Assembly: GCA_026018925.1 (NCBI GenBank)
Contig: JAKSZU010000004.1
Location: forward strand, 113,289,131 to 113,353,130
DNA from: Tupaia tana
Taxonomy: Eukaryota > Chordata > Mammalia > Scandentia > Tupaiidae
Reading direction: 5' to 3'
Length of the DNA stretch: 64,000 nucleotides
Positions 11,790 to 22,320 of the stretch are shown here, one piece after another. A program made the translations under genes and the position numbers. Numbering within the stretch: the first letter of the stretch is position 1; the number at the start of each line of letters is the position of its first letter. The notes under the pieces were generated by a model. It saw only the letters and a list, made by a program, of their open reading frames with translations. It had not been told where the DNA came from and ran no database searches.

Positions 11790-12590
11790 CTATGTATCTC
11801 CAATCAGGCCTCATTCTTCTAGAGAAAATACTGTAAACATTAGTATGAAAATGTTTTTGTATTAAAGCATGCAAATTCAAATACTGCTTCTTTTTAAATT
11901 GGGGTTGCATATTTGGTTTTAAAAAGATTATTTATCCCAGCATCTTAGACATCAGCTGTAATTTAGAATAACTAAGTGTTTTAAAATTTATATAAATACA
12001 GAGTTTCAAAAGTTACTCAGTGGTTTCTCTTGATAAAGATACAGCAAACTACTATTCTTTTTAAACTTTTGGGATTTTCTTCTAATTCCTGAGGGGCAAT
12101 AGAACCTAGTAGTTTATATTAATTTTTGCATAATAACTTGGCTAAATATTTCACAGATATTAAAGCACTAGAAGACAATGCATATACAAGATTTGATTGC
12201 CAAGGATCACTATCTGTATTGGGAATTAGAGCATGATCTAACCAGAAGCATCTAAATATTATGTAGAAAGAAATGACGAGACACAAAAAGATTAAGATGC
12301 AAATTTTATGCAGTACTAAAGAAAACACAATCTACCATTGTGGTCCTTGAAAATAACTATAGATATTTTAGTTAACAATTACTTGTTACAGAAGTAAATT
12401 ACAATTTTGCTGTTAATGTATTTTAAAGTTTTGTTTCATTTATGCTTTTGATATTTACTGTATTGTTGTTTAAATAGGAAGTGTTATTTTTTTAAACGTT
12501 GAAATCATGTGTTAATTTTTGTACTTGAATTCAGATTCTTTGACATTAAATATATGATGCTTGTAATAAAAGCATTTTATCTTTATTAGA
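11790..12590 (+). other. Putative 3' UTR
   Basis: AT-rich, no ORF continuing from the exon, no recognisable transposon, and an AATAAA at its far end. Interpreted as the 3' UTR of the exon at 11623-11789. Confidence 0.4.
12565..12570 (+). terminator. Polyadenylation signal candidate
   Basis: AATAAA in ttgtaataaaagcatttt. It sits 776 nt after the putative stop codon, with T-rich sequence (tttatctttatt) just downstream. Confidence 0.4.
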
Positions 12591-12770
12591 ATGTACACAC
12601 ACATTGCTTACTCATAGTCACTTGGATCTTGAGAAAATTTCCCCAAGGTATATGTCATAGGCTCAAAATCTTCATGATACCAAGGCAAAAAGAAAAAAAA
12701 AAGATATTGTAGATAAAATTGTTAGTTTTGTAAAACAGTAATAAAAATCATTTTCAAGAACCAATATAAA

Positions 12771-12926
12771 GGGGGCTGGCAGGTGGTGTGGTAGTTGAGG
12801 GCACTGGACTCCCACATGGCTGACTATGGTTTGAGGGCCGGACCTGGTGGTCTGCTTTTTCTCTCTCATGTCAAATTAAAAAAATAAATAAAGTTAAATA
12901 GAATAAATCTAAAAAAAAAAAAAAAG
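12771..12926 (+). mobile_element. Short-type tRNA-derived SINE
   Basis: ggggctggcaggtggtgtgg head, tctctcatgtcaaattaa tail and A run. The duplication aagaaccaatat flanks both sides (12756-12767 and about 12926-12938). Confidence 0.92.
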
Positions 12927-13018
12927 AAGAACCAATATGACTATATTGTTGATACTGCCACTAAAGTTTTCCCCTTTACTTAGAAATAATTAACAAAAGC
13001 CAGGTCAGTTTGTTTAAT

Positions 13019-13268
13019 TTTGGGTTGTTAGAAAAGTCATAACACATTTTTGCATAGGAAAACATGGAGACCAGCAGGTGGTCTGGTGGTTAATGTGCTG
13101 GACATTCCCTCATGGCCGACAATGGTTTGAGTCCCAGACCTTGTGACTTGCTTTCTCACTTTCTCTCTCTCTCTCTCTGGTCAAATTAAAATAAATAAAT
13201 GAATAAATAAAATTAAATAATTCTTTTTAAAAAACCCAGAAAAATCATCACTTTTCTGACAGCCCAAC
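13019..13268. mobile_element. Mariner-like MITE split by a SINE
   Basis: The left end tttgggttgttagaaaagtc (13019) pairs with the right-end complement cttttctgacagcccaac (13251-13268). The pieces match the MITE at 1282-1352. The short SINE at 13063-13240 separates the two halves. Confidence 0.65.
13063..13240 (+). mobile_element. Short-type SINE inserted in a MITE
   Basis: gaccagcaggtggtctggtg head, ctctctggtcaaattaaaa tail junction and an aataaat-rich end. Its position inside the MITE dates it after the MITE. Confidence 0.88.
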
Positions 13269-13485
13269 AGTTCAATAGTGTATATTTATAATGATTTTAT
13301 ATGATGGTTTTCGTAATTGATGTCAAAGAAAAACTTTTTTGGATATCAACTAATCATACAGCTATATGAGACAAAAAATTTGCATACATAGACTTTAAAG
13401 TGGTTGCAGATACTTTTCTTGCCAACTTAGAGTTCCTAGTAGAAATTCTAGTAAAATTATAAGAAGAGTAAGTTAGTCTCTAGCC

Positions 13486-13572
13486 AGGTATTGTGGCTCA
13501 TACCTGTAGTCCCAGATACTCAGCAGACCAAGACAGTAGAATCAGAACATAGCAAGGTACTGTCTTAAAATT
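13486..13572 (+). mobile_element. 7SL-RNA-like monomer (Alu-type fragment)
   Basis: The stretch agccaggtattgtggctcat followed by acctgtagtcccagatactc matches the 5' Alu domain of 7SL RNA. After a shortened middle, acatagcaaggtactgtctt matches the 3' part of the Alu domain and is followed by aaaa. This is the layout of a 7SL monomer with its central part lost. It is old; no TSD was found. Confidence 0.6.
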
Positions 13573-13579
13573 TAGTCTT

Positions 13580-13760
13580 GGGGGACCAGCAGGTAACATG
13601 GTGGTTAAGATGCTGGACACTCCCACATGGCCCACCACAGTTTGAGTCCTGGATCTGCTGGCTTGTTATTCTCACTTTCCCCCCCGCCCCCCTCTCTCTG
13701 GTCAAATTAAAAATGAATGAATGAATAGAATAAAATAAAATAATTCTTAAAATCTTGTTT
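13580..13760 (+). mobile_element. Short-type tRNA-derived SINE
   Basis: ggggaccagcaggtaacatg head, C-rich then CT stretch, ctctctggtcaaattaaaa and an aatgaatgaat tail. Confidence 0.88.
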
Positions 13761-13790
13761 TAAAAAATCTTTTATAGAAGACTCATTTCA

Positions 13791-14061
13791 GGGACCAGCA
13801 TTTAGCGTAATGGCTATGTTGCTGGACTCCCATGTAGTTGACCGCAGTTCGCGTCCCGGACCCGGTGGCTTAAAACTCACGCTGGGCGAATGTTCGTGCG
13901 TGCCCAAGATCCCGAGAGGAGAATGGAGGAGAAGGGATTGCGGCATGGCCATCCTCCCTGGGGGGTGATTTCTTGTTTTCTGTCTCTCTGTCTCTCTCTG
14001 TCTGTCTGGCGAGCACATGTGCCCTATAGCAAAAACCTCTTCAAAAAAAAAAAAAAGAAGA
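13791..14061 (+). mobile_element. Long-type tRNA-derived SINE with 15-bp TSD
   Basis: A well-preserved long copy. Flanked by agaagactcatttca (13776-13790) and agaaggctcatttca (14062-14076), one mismatch in 15. Confidence 0.95.
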
Positions 14062-14439
14062 AGAAGGCTCATTTCATATATGCATTACTTACCTTTTCAG
14101 TTGACTACTACAGATTTTTAAATTTAAACAAGCAAAGACACTGTACTGAACCAGCGTTATTTTTCTGGCATAAATATGTGTAAAGTGCCTAGGTTTTGCA
14201 ACTTAATTGCCATGTATACAGCTCACAGGTGAATATCACTCATTTCATTTTTTGGTTGTTAGCTACTCCAGTGATACAGTGGTGACTCAGACTCCAAATC
14301 AGAAGGGAAATAGACACAGTTTTCCATAGAAATGTTTAGAATGTTCCAAATCATAATTATAAGTTTCCACATAGCTTTTCCACTTTGATAAACAGTCCTA
14401 GACAATTGAGAGTGCTTTCCAACCACACTGTATTTGGCG

Positions 14440-14610
14440 GTCCAACAAGAAACATAAGCTTCAGTATTGGGTTTGATTACCACGTCTGTCAAGCAACAGC
14501 GCTTTGAACTTGGACACATTTTTTAATCTCTCTGAGTCAAGCTTTCAGCTCTGTAAAATGGCAATAAGTCTCTTATAATGTTAAAGTTAAAAACACTTGG
14601 CAAAGATAAG
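14440..14610 (+). mobile_element. MIR-type ancient SINE
   Basis: Contains gggtttgattaccacgtctg, aatctctctgagtcaagc and tgtaaaatggcaataa, the typical order of MIR box B, core and 3' half. Confidence 0.5.
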
Positions 14611-14704
14611 GGACTCAAATGGTATGTGATATTATGTGGGTATGATTATGTGACAAGTGTACATTCATGTCGAATGAAAATTGTGATGTCAAGAATGGGA
14701 GGTT

Positions 14705-14971
14705 GGGACCAGCAGTTAGTGTAATGTCTATGTCTCTAGACTCCCGTATAGTCAACCACGGTTCGAGTCTCGGACCTGGTGGCTTAAACTCATGCTGGGT
14801 GTGTGTGTGTGCGCGTGTGTCCAAGATCCCGAGAGGAGAATGGAGGAGAAGGGATTGCAGCATGGCTATCCCCTCTGGGGGTGGTTTCTAGCTTTCTGTC
14901 TCTGTCTCTCTCTGTCTTTCTGGTGAGTGCACGTGCCCTATAGCGAAAACTTCTCAAAAGAAAAAAAAAAA
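14705..14971 (+). mobile_element. Long-type tRNA-derived SINE
   Basis: Complete copy with a small (GT)n expansion at 14797-14820. Flanked by aagaatgggaggtt / aagaatgagcggtt (two mismatches). Confidence 0.93.
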
Positions 14972-15227
14972 AAGAATGAGCGGTTAATCTTGTGGATGTT
15001 GTATAGAATGTTATTTGACTTGTGAACAGGTAATTATTTGGTGCTTTAATTGTTACGCAGTAGGCTGGGTGTGGCCTTTTCTACAAATGAGGGCTTCCCA
15101 AGTTAGTTGGTGATTAGCCATTGTTAAGTCTTGGCTGAATAATTTAAGCTCAATGAACATGCAAACAGTTCTAAAACTAGCATTTTATCAAGTTGTATGT
15201 ATAGCTGTGTAGAGCACGAGGGCAAGG

Positions 15228-15452
15228 GAGCCAGTAGCTTGCATGGTGGTTAAGATGCTGGACCCCATGTGACTGTTGTTGCAGTTCAGGTTCTGGACCA
15301 GGCATGAAAACTGTGGGTGTGTGCACGTACGTGCCCAAAATCCCAAGAGGAGGGACTGCAGTGTGGCCATCTCCCTTACCTCCACCAGGGGTGATTTCTC
15401 AGTTTCGAACTCTCTCTCTGTCTCTCTCCAGCGAGTACATATGGCAAAAATC
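15228..15452 (+). mobile_element. Diverged long-type SINE (first of three in a row)
   Basis: Head gggagccagtagcttgcatg, body caaaatcccaagagga, end atggcaaaaatct. Confidence 0.8.
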
Positions 15453-15455
15453 TAA

Positions 15456-15708
15456 TGGGACATCAGTTGGGTAATGGCTATGTCACTGGACTCCCCTGTA
15501 GTCGACCGCGGTTCAAGTCCCGACCTGTTGGCTAAAACTCACGCCAGGCACATGTGTGTGTGACCAAGATCCTGAGAGGGGAATGCAGGAGAAGGGATTA
15601 CAGTATGACCATCCTCCCTGGGGGTGATTTCTTGCTTTCTGTCTGTCTGGTGAGCGCATGTGCCCTATAGCAAAAACCTCTCCAAAAAAACAAACAAACA
15701 AAAACAAT
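15456..15708 (+). mobile_element. Long-type SINE (second of three)
   Basis: Head gggacatcagttgggtaatg, box B ggttcaagtcc, end agcaaaaacctctcc with a (caaa)n tail. Confidence 0.88.
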
Positions 15709-15709
15709 G

Positions 15710-15925
15710 GTGACCAGCAGATGGCATAATGGTTATGCTGGACCAGGATTTGAGTACTGGACTAAGCTGCTTAAAATCCCCTGGCTCATGTACATGCATG
15801 CCCAGGATGCTGAGAGGAGAGTGGAGGAGAAGGGATTGCATTGTAGCCATCCCCCCAGTGGGTGATTTCTTACTTTCTTTCTCTCTGGAGAGCACAGGGA
15901 CCCTATAGCAAAAATCTCAGGGGGT
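15710..15925 (+). mobile_element. Long-type SINE (third of three)
   Basis: Head gaccagcagatggcataatg, body ctgagaggagagtggagg, end ctatagcaaaaatctc. Slightly deleted in the tRNA-like part. Confidence 0.85.
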
Positions 15926-15934
15926 GAGGGGATG

Positions 15935-16492
15935 CACTAAGAGAAATGGACCAACTATATGAATAGGCAATTGACAAATGCCCCTTAACTTGATAAAAAA
16001 AAGATGCTCTATCTCATAGGTAATAACAGAAATGAAAATTAAAAGTTAAGATTGACAGAAATTTGAAAGCTGAATAAACCCATGTGCCTTTAAGAAAATG
16101 AGGATTCTCATGCATTGCCAGTGGGATTGTGAATTGGTATAATTCATATCAAGAGCAACTTGATAGTTCTTCTCCAAAATCACAAATACTACAACTTTTA
16201 GTCCAGCAGTTTTCCTTCTGGAACTGTACTTGTGTTTGTGTGTGTGTATGCACATGTGTGCATGCAAAATTATATATGTAAAAGGCTACTAATCAGGGAG
16301 ACTGGTTCAGTACAGGTACTGATATATGAACATATATGAATATATCAGTACATACTAAGGAGTTGTACAAAGGAGAATGGGGATCATTACCTGAAACTAC
16401 AGAGAGAAATGAACAAGGTTCAGAAATACATGTCTGTATGCTGATTTTTGCTGAGGAGGAAAAGAATACTTGTCTGTGTTTGTGTATATATA

Positions 16493-16548
<56 letters not shown>

Positions 16549-16552
16549 TATA

Positions 16553-16610
<58 letters not shown>

Positions 16611-16740
16611 ATTAGAAGGGTACATAGAAAATCAAGTGTTTTTGAGAGAAATAGATGAGATCACACTATGGAAGTCCCTTTGATGCCCAGACTCAGTGCA
16701 ATAATAGTTTTAAGTAAAAGAACATAATGACCTCTGGAAT
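15935..16740 (+). mobile_element. Old L1 3' portion
   Basis: Diverged L1 ORF2 C-terminal region (cattgccagtgggattgtg, gagcaacttgatag). A TA/GT microsatellite interrupts it. Confidence 0.5.
16478..16607. repeat. (TA)n/(GT)n microsatellite
   Basis: Two long TA blocks separated by short GT/CA blocks, about 130 bp. Long-looking Tyr/Ile ORFs on both strands here are products of the repeat. Confidence 0.97.
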
Positions 16741-16869
16741 GAAATGATCTTTAATGAATCGGCAATCTGAGTAGAAGCACATTAGGAAAAGCTACACTGA
16801 TCTCATTACTGAGTGGCCACAAGTTAATGGTTTTGAGTAGAGACCCAGGGGAAAATGAAGTGCTCCAAG

Positions 16870-17250
16870 TGGGCCTCTGCACTGCAACTACTGTTGGACT
16901 ACCTGCCCCTCAGGTTCAGTGTTATTGAAGTGCCTGTCACTAGTCATGTGTGAGTGGCTATGAAGCACATTCAGTTTCTGGTAGTGAAGAGCTCTGGGAT
17001 TTGGAGCAAAGTCATATTCTTGTAGGCAAAGAATTAGTCTCCTTTTGAGAAATAGCTCTTCGCTAGTAATTAGGCCGTATTAAAGACAGGATTCTAAGCT
17101 TCTCACTGTGAACTGCTACTTGGTCACCATATCCATCAAGCTGAGCACTGTGAACAGTACAGTTACCAATGGAAGTGCTGTGTGGTCACAGTCTAGCCTT
17201 CCTGCTGTACTGCTTTCCATTATGCCGTCTGTTACATCATGGAGGTAGCT
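16870..17250 (+). pseudogene. Ancient endogenous retrovirus pol remnant (RNase H region)
   Basis: The decayed forward-strand frame around 17036-17200 resembles the RNase H part of class I endogenous retrovirus pol, in the order FEK, LLAS-like, WAV-like, then a QWKW-like motif. It is riddled with stops. No LTRs are attached. The family name is not assigned and the match is from memory of such remnants only. Confidence 0.4.
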
Positions 17251-17259
17251 CAGTGGGAA

Positions 17260-17690
17260 ATTTTGGAACTTACTATCTTAATGCAAGCCACCAAAAACAA
17301 TGTGTAAAAACACATTCTATAGAGAAGAAAGGCAAATGAAACCATACATGATTCACACCTTCTGCATAACTAGAAGAGAGAACAAATTTTATATTATATG
17401 TATGCAAGTATGGGCTTTAAATTCCAGCAGTGTTTTTGATTCTTGCTGTAAGCCTTTGTGGAAAAGAAGGGATGTTTTGAGGGGACTGAAAAACTGCAGA
17501 AAAGGAAGTAGAGGATTTAATGATGAACTAGTGTCCACCCCAAGTGTAAAAATAATGTAAAATAATCCTGGCACTATCTAAAGCACTAATACTGGGAAAA
17601 GGACTTTAAATTTGGACTTAAATGGAAGTCTAAGAAAGGCATTACTTCTCGGAGAAAGGAGTCAAATGGAACTGGGGTCAAAAGGCGATG
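17260..17690. other. Intergenic, nothing recognised
   Basis: Unique-looking sequence; an ORF at 17300-17560 lacks splice context or similarity that I know. Confidence 0.4.
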
Positions 17691-17693
17691 ATG

Positions 17694-17931
17694 GGACCAG
17701 CAGATAGCATAATGGTTACATTGCTGGACTCCCATGTAGTTGACCATGGTTTGAGTCCTGGACTGGGCAGCTTAAATTGATGCTGGGTGCATATGCATGT
17801 GTGTCTAAGGTCCCGACAGGAGAATGATAGAGGAGGAATTGCAGCATGGCCATCCCTCTGGGGGGTGATTTCTCCTTTTCTGTCTCTGTCTGTCTCGCAA
17901 GCATAGGTGCCCTATGGAAAAACCTCTCTTC

Positions 17932-17957
<26 letters not shown>
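17694..17957 (+). mobile_element. Long-type tRNA-derived SINE
   Basis: gggaccagcagatagcataa head, tatggaaaaacctctcttc and a poly-A tail of about 25. Confidence 0.9.
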
Positions 17958-17959
<2 letters not shown>

Positions 17960-17962
<3 letters not shown>

Positions 17963-18960
17963 GGATGTGACATTTGGACTTGGTGAAGGGGGAAGAAGCC
18001 CCAGAAGTGGGAAATTCAGAGTTTTGTTTGACAAATGAGAACCTTCACCCTGAAAGGGAAAAAAAAGAGTAACAGCAAGATAGTGGAATTGAAATCCCTA
18101 GACCCTCCTTCCCCCACAGAGACATGGATTTAATAATATGGGAATCAAATTGAGGTCCGGTAGGAAAATTAATGGCACTATCTCCAGAGTCCCTATTCAG
18201 CAGCATGCTGTGACTAAATCGGAAGGAAATCCTTTACTTTAGTCTTCTCCCTAGGGAGGGAAAGAAATAGCGTGTAGGTTCAACATTCTCACTTTTGTAG
18301 GGAATTACCTGGGGAACCAGTTCCTATTTTCCTTGAATACAAAGGCTGAAAGCAGTGAGGACTCAGGTTTTGAGGTCTCTGATAACAAAGCCCATCATCT
18401 TGCCCCATAGTCTGCAGTACCAGAGGTGCACACTAGGTGGCACAGGTGCTCTAGTACTGTGGCTTATACACTAGACAGATTCTGAATGGCAGACAGCTTG
18501 TACTCCTGAGTAGAAACGGAGAAACCTCTTTAACTAGGACATCACACAAGACTGAAGAGGACACGCCACCAAAAAAAAAAAGGCTTATGAGATCTCTAGA
18601 TTCTAGCTGGGCTGAATGGAGAAAGTCCTATCTGTAGAAAACCAGATTGCAAGGTCTGGGAGAGGTGGCTGATTCTTCAAATGGCAAAACCTTAACCAAA
18701 AATAGCAAGACAGATAGAAAAATGGCATATTTGAAAGAACAAATAAAATCAGAAACCACCCTCAAGAAATGGAAAAATACGAATTACCAAAGAATTTAAA
18801 ATGACAATGAAATTCTCAATTAAAAATGAGTCAGACAACAACATGAAATCAGGAAAACTATACATGAGCAAAATAGAATTATTACTTTTAACATTTAATG
18901 CCTTTACTCATGAAAACAGTGAGCTGGGTTTTCACTAAATTTGGAAAATACTGATCTGCC
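17960..18960 (+). mobile_element. Old L1 5' portion
   Basis: The right part (18690-18880) has the A-rich ORF1-start character of old L1/HAL1 elements (aaatcagaaaccaccctcaag). The left part is compatible with an old L1 5' UTR. No intact frame. Confidence 0.4.
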
Positions 18961-19106
18961 TTCATTTGAGTAACACTGGGTGGCGGCAAGGACAGCATCT
19001 CTAACAGAAAGCCAGATCTCAGAGCAAATCAACCCAGGGACAAGAGGCTGCTATCACTGCTGACTGAGGAACACAGGTTTTGCGTGTTAAGATATGGTCC
19101 TCAGAT

Positions 19107-19354
19107 GGGGTCAGCAGATGGCATAGTGGTTAAGTGGCTGGACTCCCACATGGCTGCCTGCAGTTTGAGTCTCAGACCTAGAGGCCTTTAACTCATGCCA
19201 GGCACACGTGTGTGCATGCCCCAAATCCTGAGAGGAGACTGGGGCAGAAGGGACTGCGGCATGGCAATTGCCCCTTGGGGGTGATTTCTCACTGTCTGTC
19301 TCTCCTTTTTTCTCTCCTGTGAACATATGCACCCTTTATCTCTAAATAAAGAAA
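19107..19354 (+). mobile_element. Long-type SINE with 16-bp TSD
   Basis: Flanked by aagatatggtcctcag (19089-19104) and aagatatggtatccag (19355-19370). Confidence 0.9.
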
Positions 19355-19369
19355 AAGATATGGTATCCA

Positions 19370-19840
19370 GAAAAGCCAGGCAGGACTTGAAATACAGATG
19401 CAAATTGAAAAATCACAAGAACAAACATTTCAAATCACAGGCATTGGTCTGTAGTGAAGTTCTCTGGAAACTGCTTTTTGTGTGGGCAGTTTGATCTGGC
19501 ACACTCCAGGGAGAGTCCAGTTATGTTTAATTTTCCCTGGAGGTGGCCAATAAGATAATATATGTAGAAGTGCTTCATGAACTTTAAAGGACTATAAAAT
19601 GTGATGCTGCTTCATCATTCTATTTTGAATTCAATACTTACTATATGCTTATACTGGTTAGCTGCTGAATGCATTTTTACTATCTCACATACCTAAGTAA
19701 ACAAGAGCTCCTCACTCCAAAGATTGATCTCGTAAAACTTCTTCACCTGACTGTAGGTATGTTGGAAAATTATACTACCCTACAATTCTATAAATTTATG
19801 GCTCACATACAAAGTGGAAAAAGGCATATGACAACAAAGT
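19370..19840. other. Intergenic, nothing recognised
   Basis: No coding exon or repeat recognised. Confidence 0.4.
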
Positions 19841-19845
19841 GCTTG

Positions 19846-19939
19846 AGATCAGCAAATGGCATAATGGTTCCATCACTGGACTCCCATGTAATTGACCAGT
19901 TCCAATCCCAGACCTGGAGGTGTGGTACTCAAGCCAGGC

Positions 19940-20005
<66 letters not shown>

Positions 20006-20150
20006 CATGACCAAAATCTTCACAAGAGAATGTTGAAGAAGGGATTGTGGTGTGGCCAGTCCTCCTGGGTGGAGGTGCCGGGTAAGATGTCTCACTTTCT
20101 GTCTCTCTGGTGAACACATACTCCCTAAAGCAAAAAAAATCTCTTAAAAA
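19846..20150 (+). mobile_element. Long-type SINE carrying an expanded (TG)n tract
   Basis: Normal head (agcaaatggcataatggttc) and end (aaagcaaaaaaaatctc). The TG-rich part of the body has grown to about 65 bp (19942-20006). Confidence 0.85.
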
Positions 20151-20539
20151 AAAGAAGGAATGTGCCCAACAGGCATACACAGCAGCAGGAGGGGTTCTGA
20201 TCAGAGGACCCTGAGATGACGTAACTGAAGCCAGGAGCAGGGTTAGGTGAGGCTGATTCTATCCAGAAACATGGGAAAGGATGAGATTCTCTTGAAGGCA
20301 CTTCTCCCGAATTTGTAAATTATAATTCTAGTTATTAGCTGCTGAAAATGCTCTAGATATTTTTAATATCTTACATAAATAAGTAAATAAGTTTTGTTAC
20401 TAAGATACTAATTGATCTTCCAAGTAATTGGACAAGGGTGCTGTCTTTGAAAATTGGACACAAGCACAAATGAGTACCAGGCAGTCCTGTGTCCATGAAT
20501 TAGAGCTGAGCTATTAGTCTCACTTGCTGCCATGTGCTC

Positions 20540-20755
20540 TGACAATCTGTATGATGCAGTGTCGTAGTTACGGACAAGGACTCTGGGGTTAAGACTGGTT
20601 CGGTTCAAATCCTGGTTTTGCCACATGCTGGGTAAGCAATGTTAGGCATTTTCTTAATTAAGCTATACCGCCATTCCCTCCTTCCCCAATGAGGTCATTA
20701 TGAGGAACAAGTGAGTTAATGGTGTGCCTTTTCTAGAGTAGTGCCTGGCCCTGTT
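20540..20755 (+). mobile_element. MIR element
   Basis: tgcagtgtcgtagttacgga, ggttcaaatcctggttttgc, gaggtcattatgaggaac and tagtgcctggcc appear in MIR consensus order over about 215 bp. Confidence 0.7.
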
Positions 20756-20870
20756 GGTGCAGTACCACCTGCCTGCTAGTGTTCTCCTGTTTTTCCCAGG
20801 CCCTACAGGGGCCTGTGAGAAGGGGTAAACTTTCCATTGTCTATCATATTCTATGTGGGTTTTAAAGTTT

Positions 20871-20871
<1 letters not shown>

Positions 20872-20951
<80 letters not shown>
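20872..20951. repeat. (CT)n-(TA)n microsatellite
   Basis: About 48 bp of CT followed by about 30 bp of TA. Confidence 0.97.
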
Positions 20952-20957
<6 letters not shown>

Positions 20958-20974
20958 TTCTTTTTTAAGAAAAA

Positions 20975-22320
20975 AAAACAAGAGGCTCCACCTTCTTCTG
21001 CCAAGAAGCAATGAAACTGTCCACTCGATGACTGTGGTTTTCATGAGCTCTAAGTAGAAACAGAACCCTTGCCATGCCCTCGAGGTCACCCCACACAACT
21101 TCCCACCTCCACACCCAGGATTTCCAGCCTCTCGCAGTGGGAACTATCTAAGGCCCACCCTGGACCTTTGTTCTTCCATATCCCCCCTTCACAAAATGCC
21201 AACCTTCTATGAAATCCAAGGCCGTGTTCTGGCGCTGGGTCAGGCTGCTCTCCGCAGGGCTGTTCCAGGTCTCCAGGGCTGGCTGGGTGGCCTTCAGCAG
21301 CTCTCATGCTTATCCTTCCTCACCGGCTTCTCCTTGGGGTGGCGGGTCAGGCCATTCTCCAGCTGGTACACCTCCCACAGGGTGAACTGTCGAAGGGCAC
21401 CACAGAGTACTTGGTGGCCATGTGCTCATGGTGCTGCTCCTCCTACTCGTGCAGGGCAGTCCTTATGTGGGCTGGGTAGCTCTGGGCAGCCCCAGTCACT
21501 CCTGGTCACCCTTGGGCAGGAAGGCCAGCACAGACAGGATGGAGACAGCACAGCAGCAGCCACACCTAGCTACCCACATCAGCAGCCCCCAGCAGCCAAG
21601 GTCACTCAGGAAACACCATGTGTCCAGGCCGGGCATTCTAGGAAGTCAGGACCCAGGAAGGGCCCCCTTCGACTACACCCCAGCAAGCACGAGGCTGAAG
21701 CCTCCTGAGCGGCCCTCATGCTTTTCCCACTAGATCCAGGCCAGCTTCTTGGAGTCAACCACCAGGCTGCACAGCTTTCCAGTGTCTGAAAGGGCAGAGG
21801 CAGTGAATGACATGAAGCCTCTGGCCACACCCATTCCCTTCACAGCCTTCCTGATGTGCGGTGACACTGGGTGGACCTGGAAGAGGTGAGGAAGAGGTGA
21901 GGATGGACCTGTATCATTCCTACACTAGGTGAAAGTCTCCTTGGCTTCTCTCCTAGCAATGGAAAGAAATCTTCTCTCCCCTCCAGGCTGCAGGCCCATG
22001 GGCTAGCTGCTCAATGGTGGTTTGGGAAATGAAGTGGAGTCTACTGGTGAGATGTCTGAGATCAGGGATGCAGAGAACTTACTGCTCCATGCACTTCACT
22101 GGCCAGGCCTATGGCAAATGTCAGTCTTATTTGCTGAAAATCTCCTTGGTTTATTATGAAACAAAAGTGCCAAGCCACAAGCCACAACCTGCTATTCTAA
22201 AAGCTCTCCTCTTCCTTTTGACTTTATATGGGCCTCTGAGCCCCCTTCCCTGGCTTGGCTACTCCTAGTTTGCCCTCAAGGAAATGCAGGCATCCCAGGC
22301 ATCCTGTGGCTGTGCCCAGA
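20975..22320 (-). other. GC-rich segment, unidentified, possible old retropseudogene
   Basis: About 1.3 kb much richer in G+C than its surroundings and free of SINEs. Reverse-strand fragments look protein-like (HIRKAVKGMGVARGFMSF near 21850, then [19 protein letters not shown] near 21370) but lie in different frames with stops between. A T-rich stretch at 20953-20965 could be the poly(A) of a reverse-strand insertion. I do not recognise the source gene. Confidence 0.3.

Noticed and set aside
16293-16658. Tyr/Ile repeat ORFs on both strands
   Set aside because: They translate a TA/GT microsatellite.
19796-20180. ORFs with Cys-Val or Thr-His runs
   Set aside because: They translate the expanded TG tract of a SINE.
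21086-21830. Overlapping ORFs of 70-170 codons on both strands
   Set aside because: High GC lowers stop frequency; no start context, splice sites or known domain.
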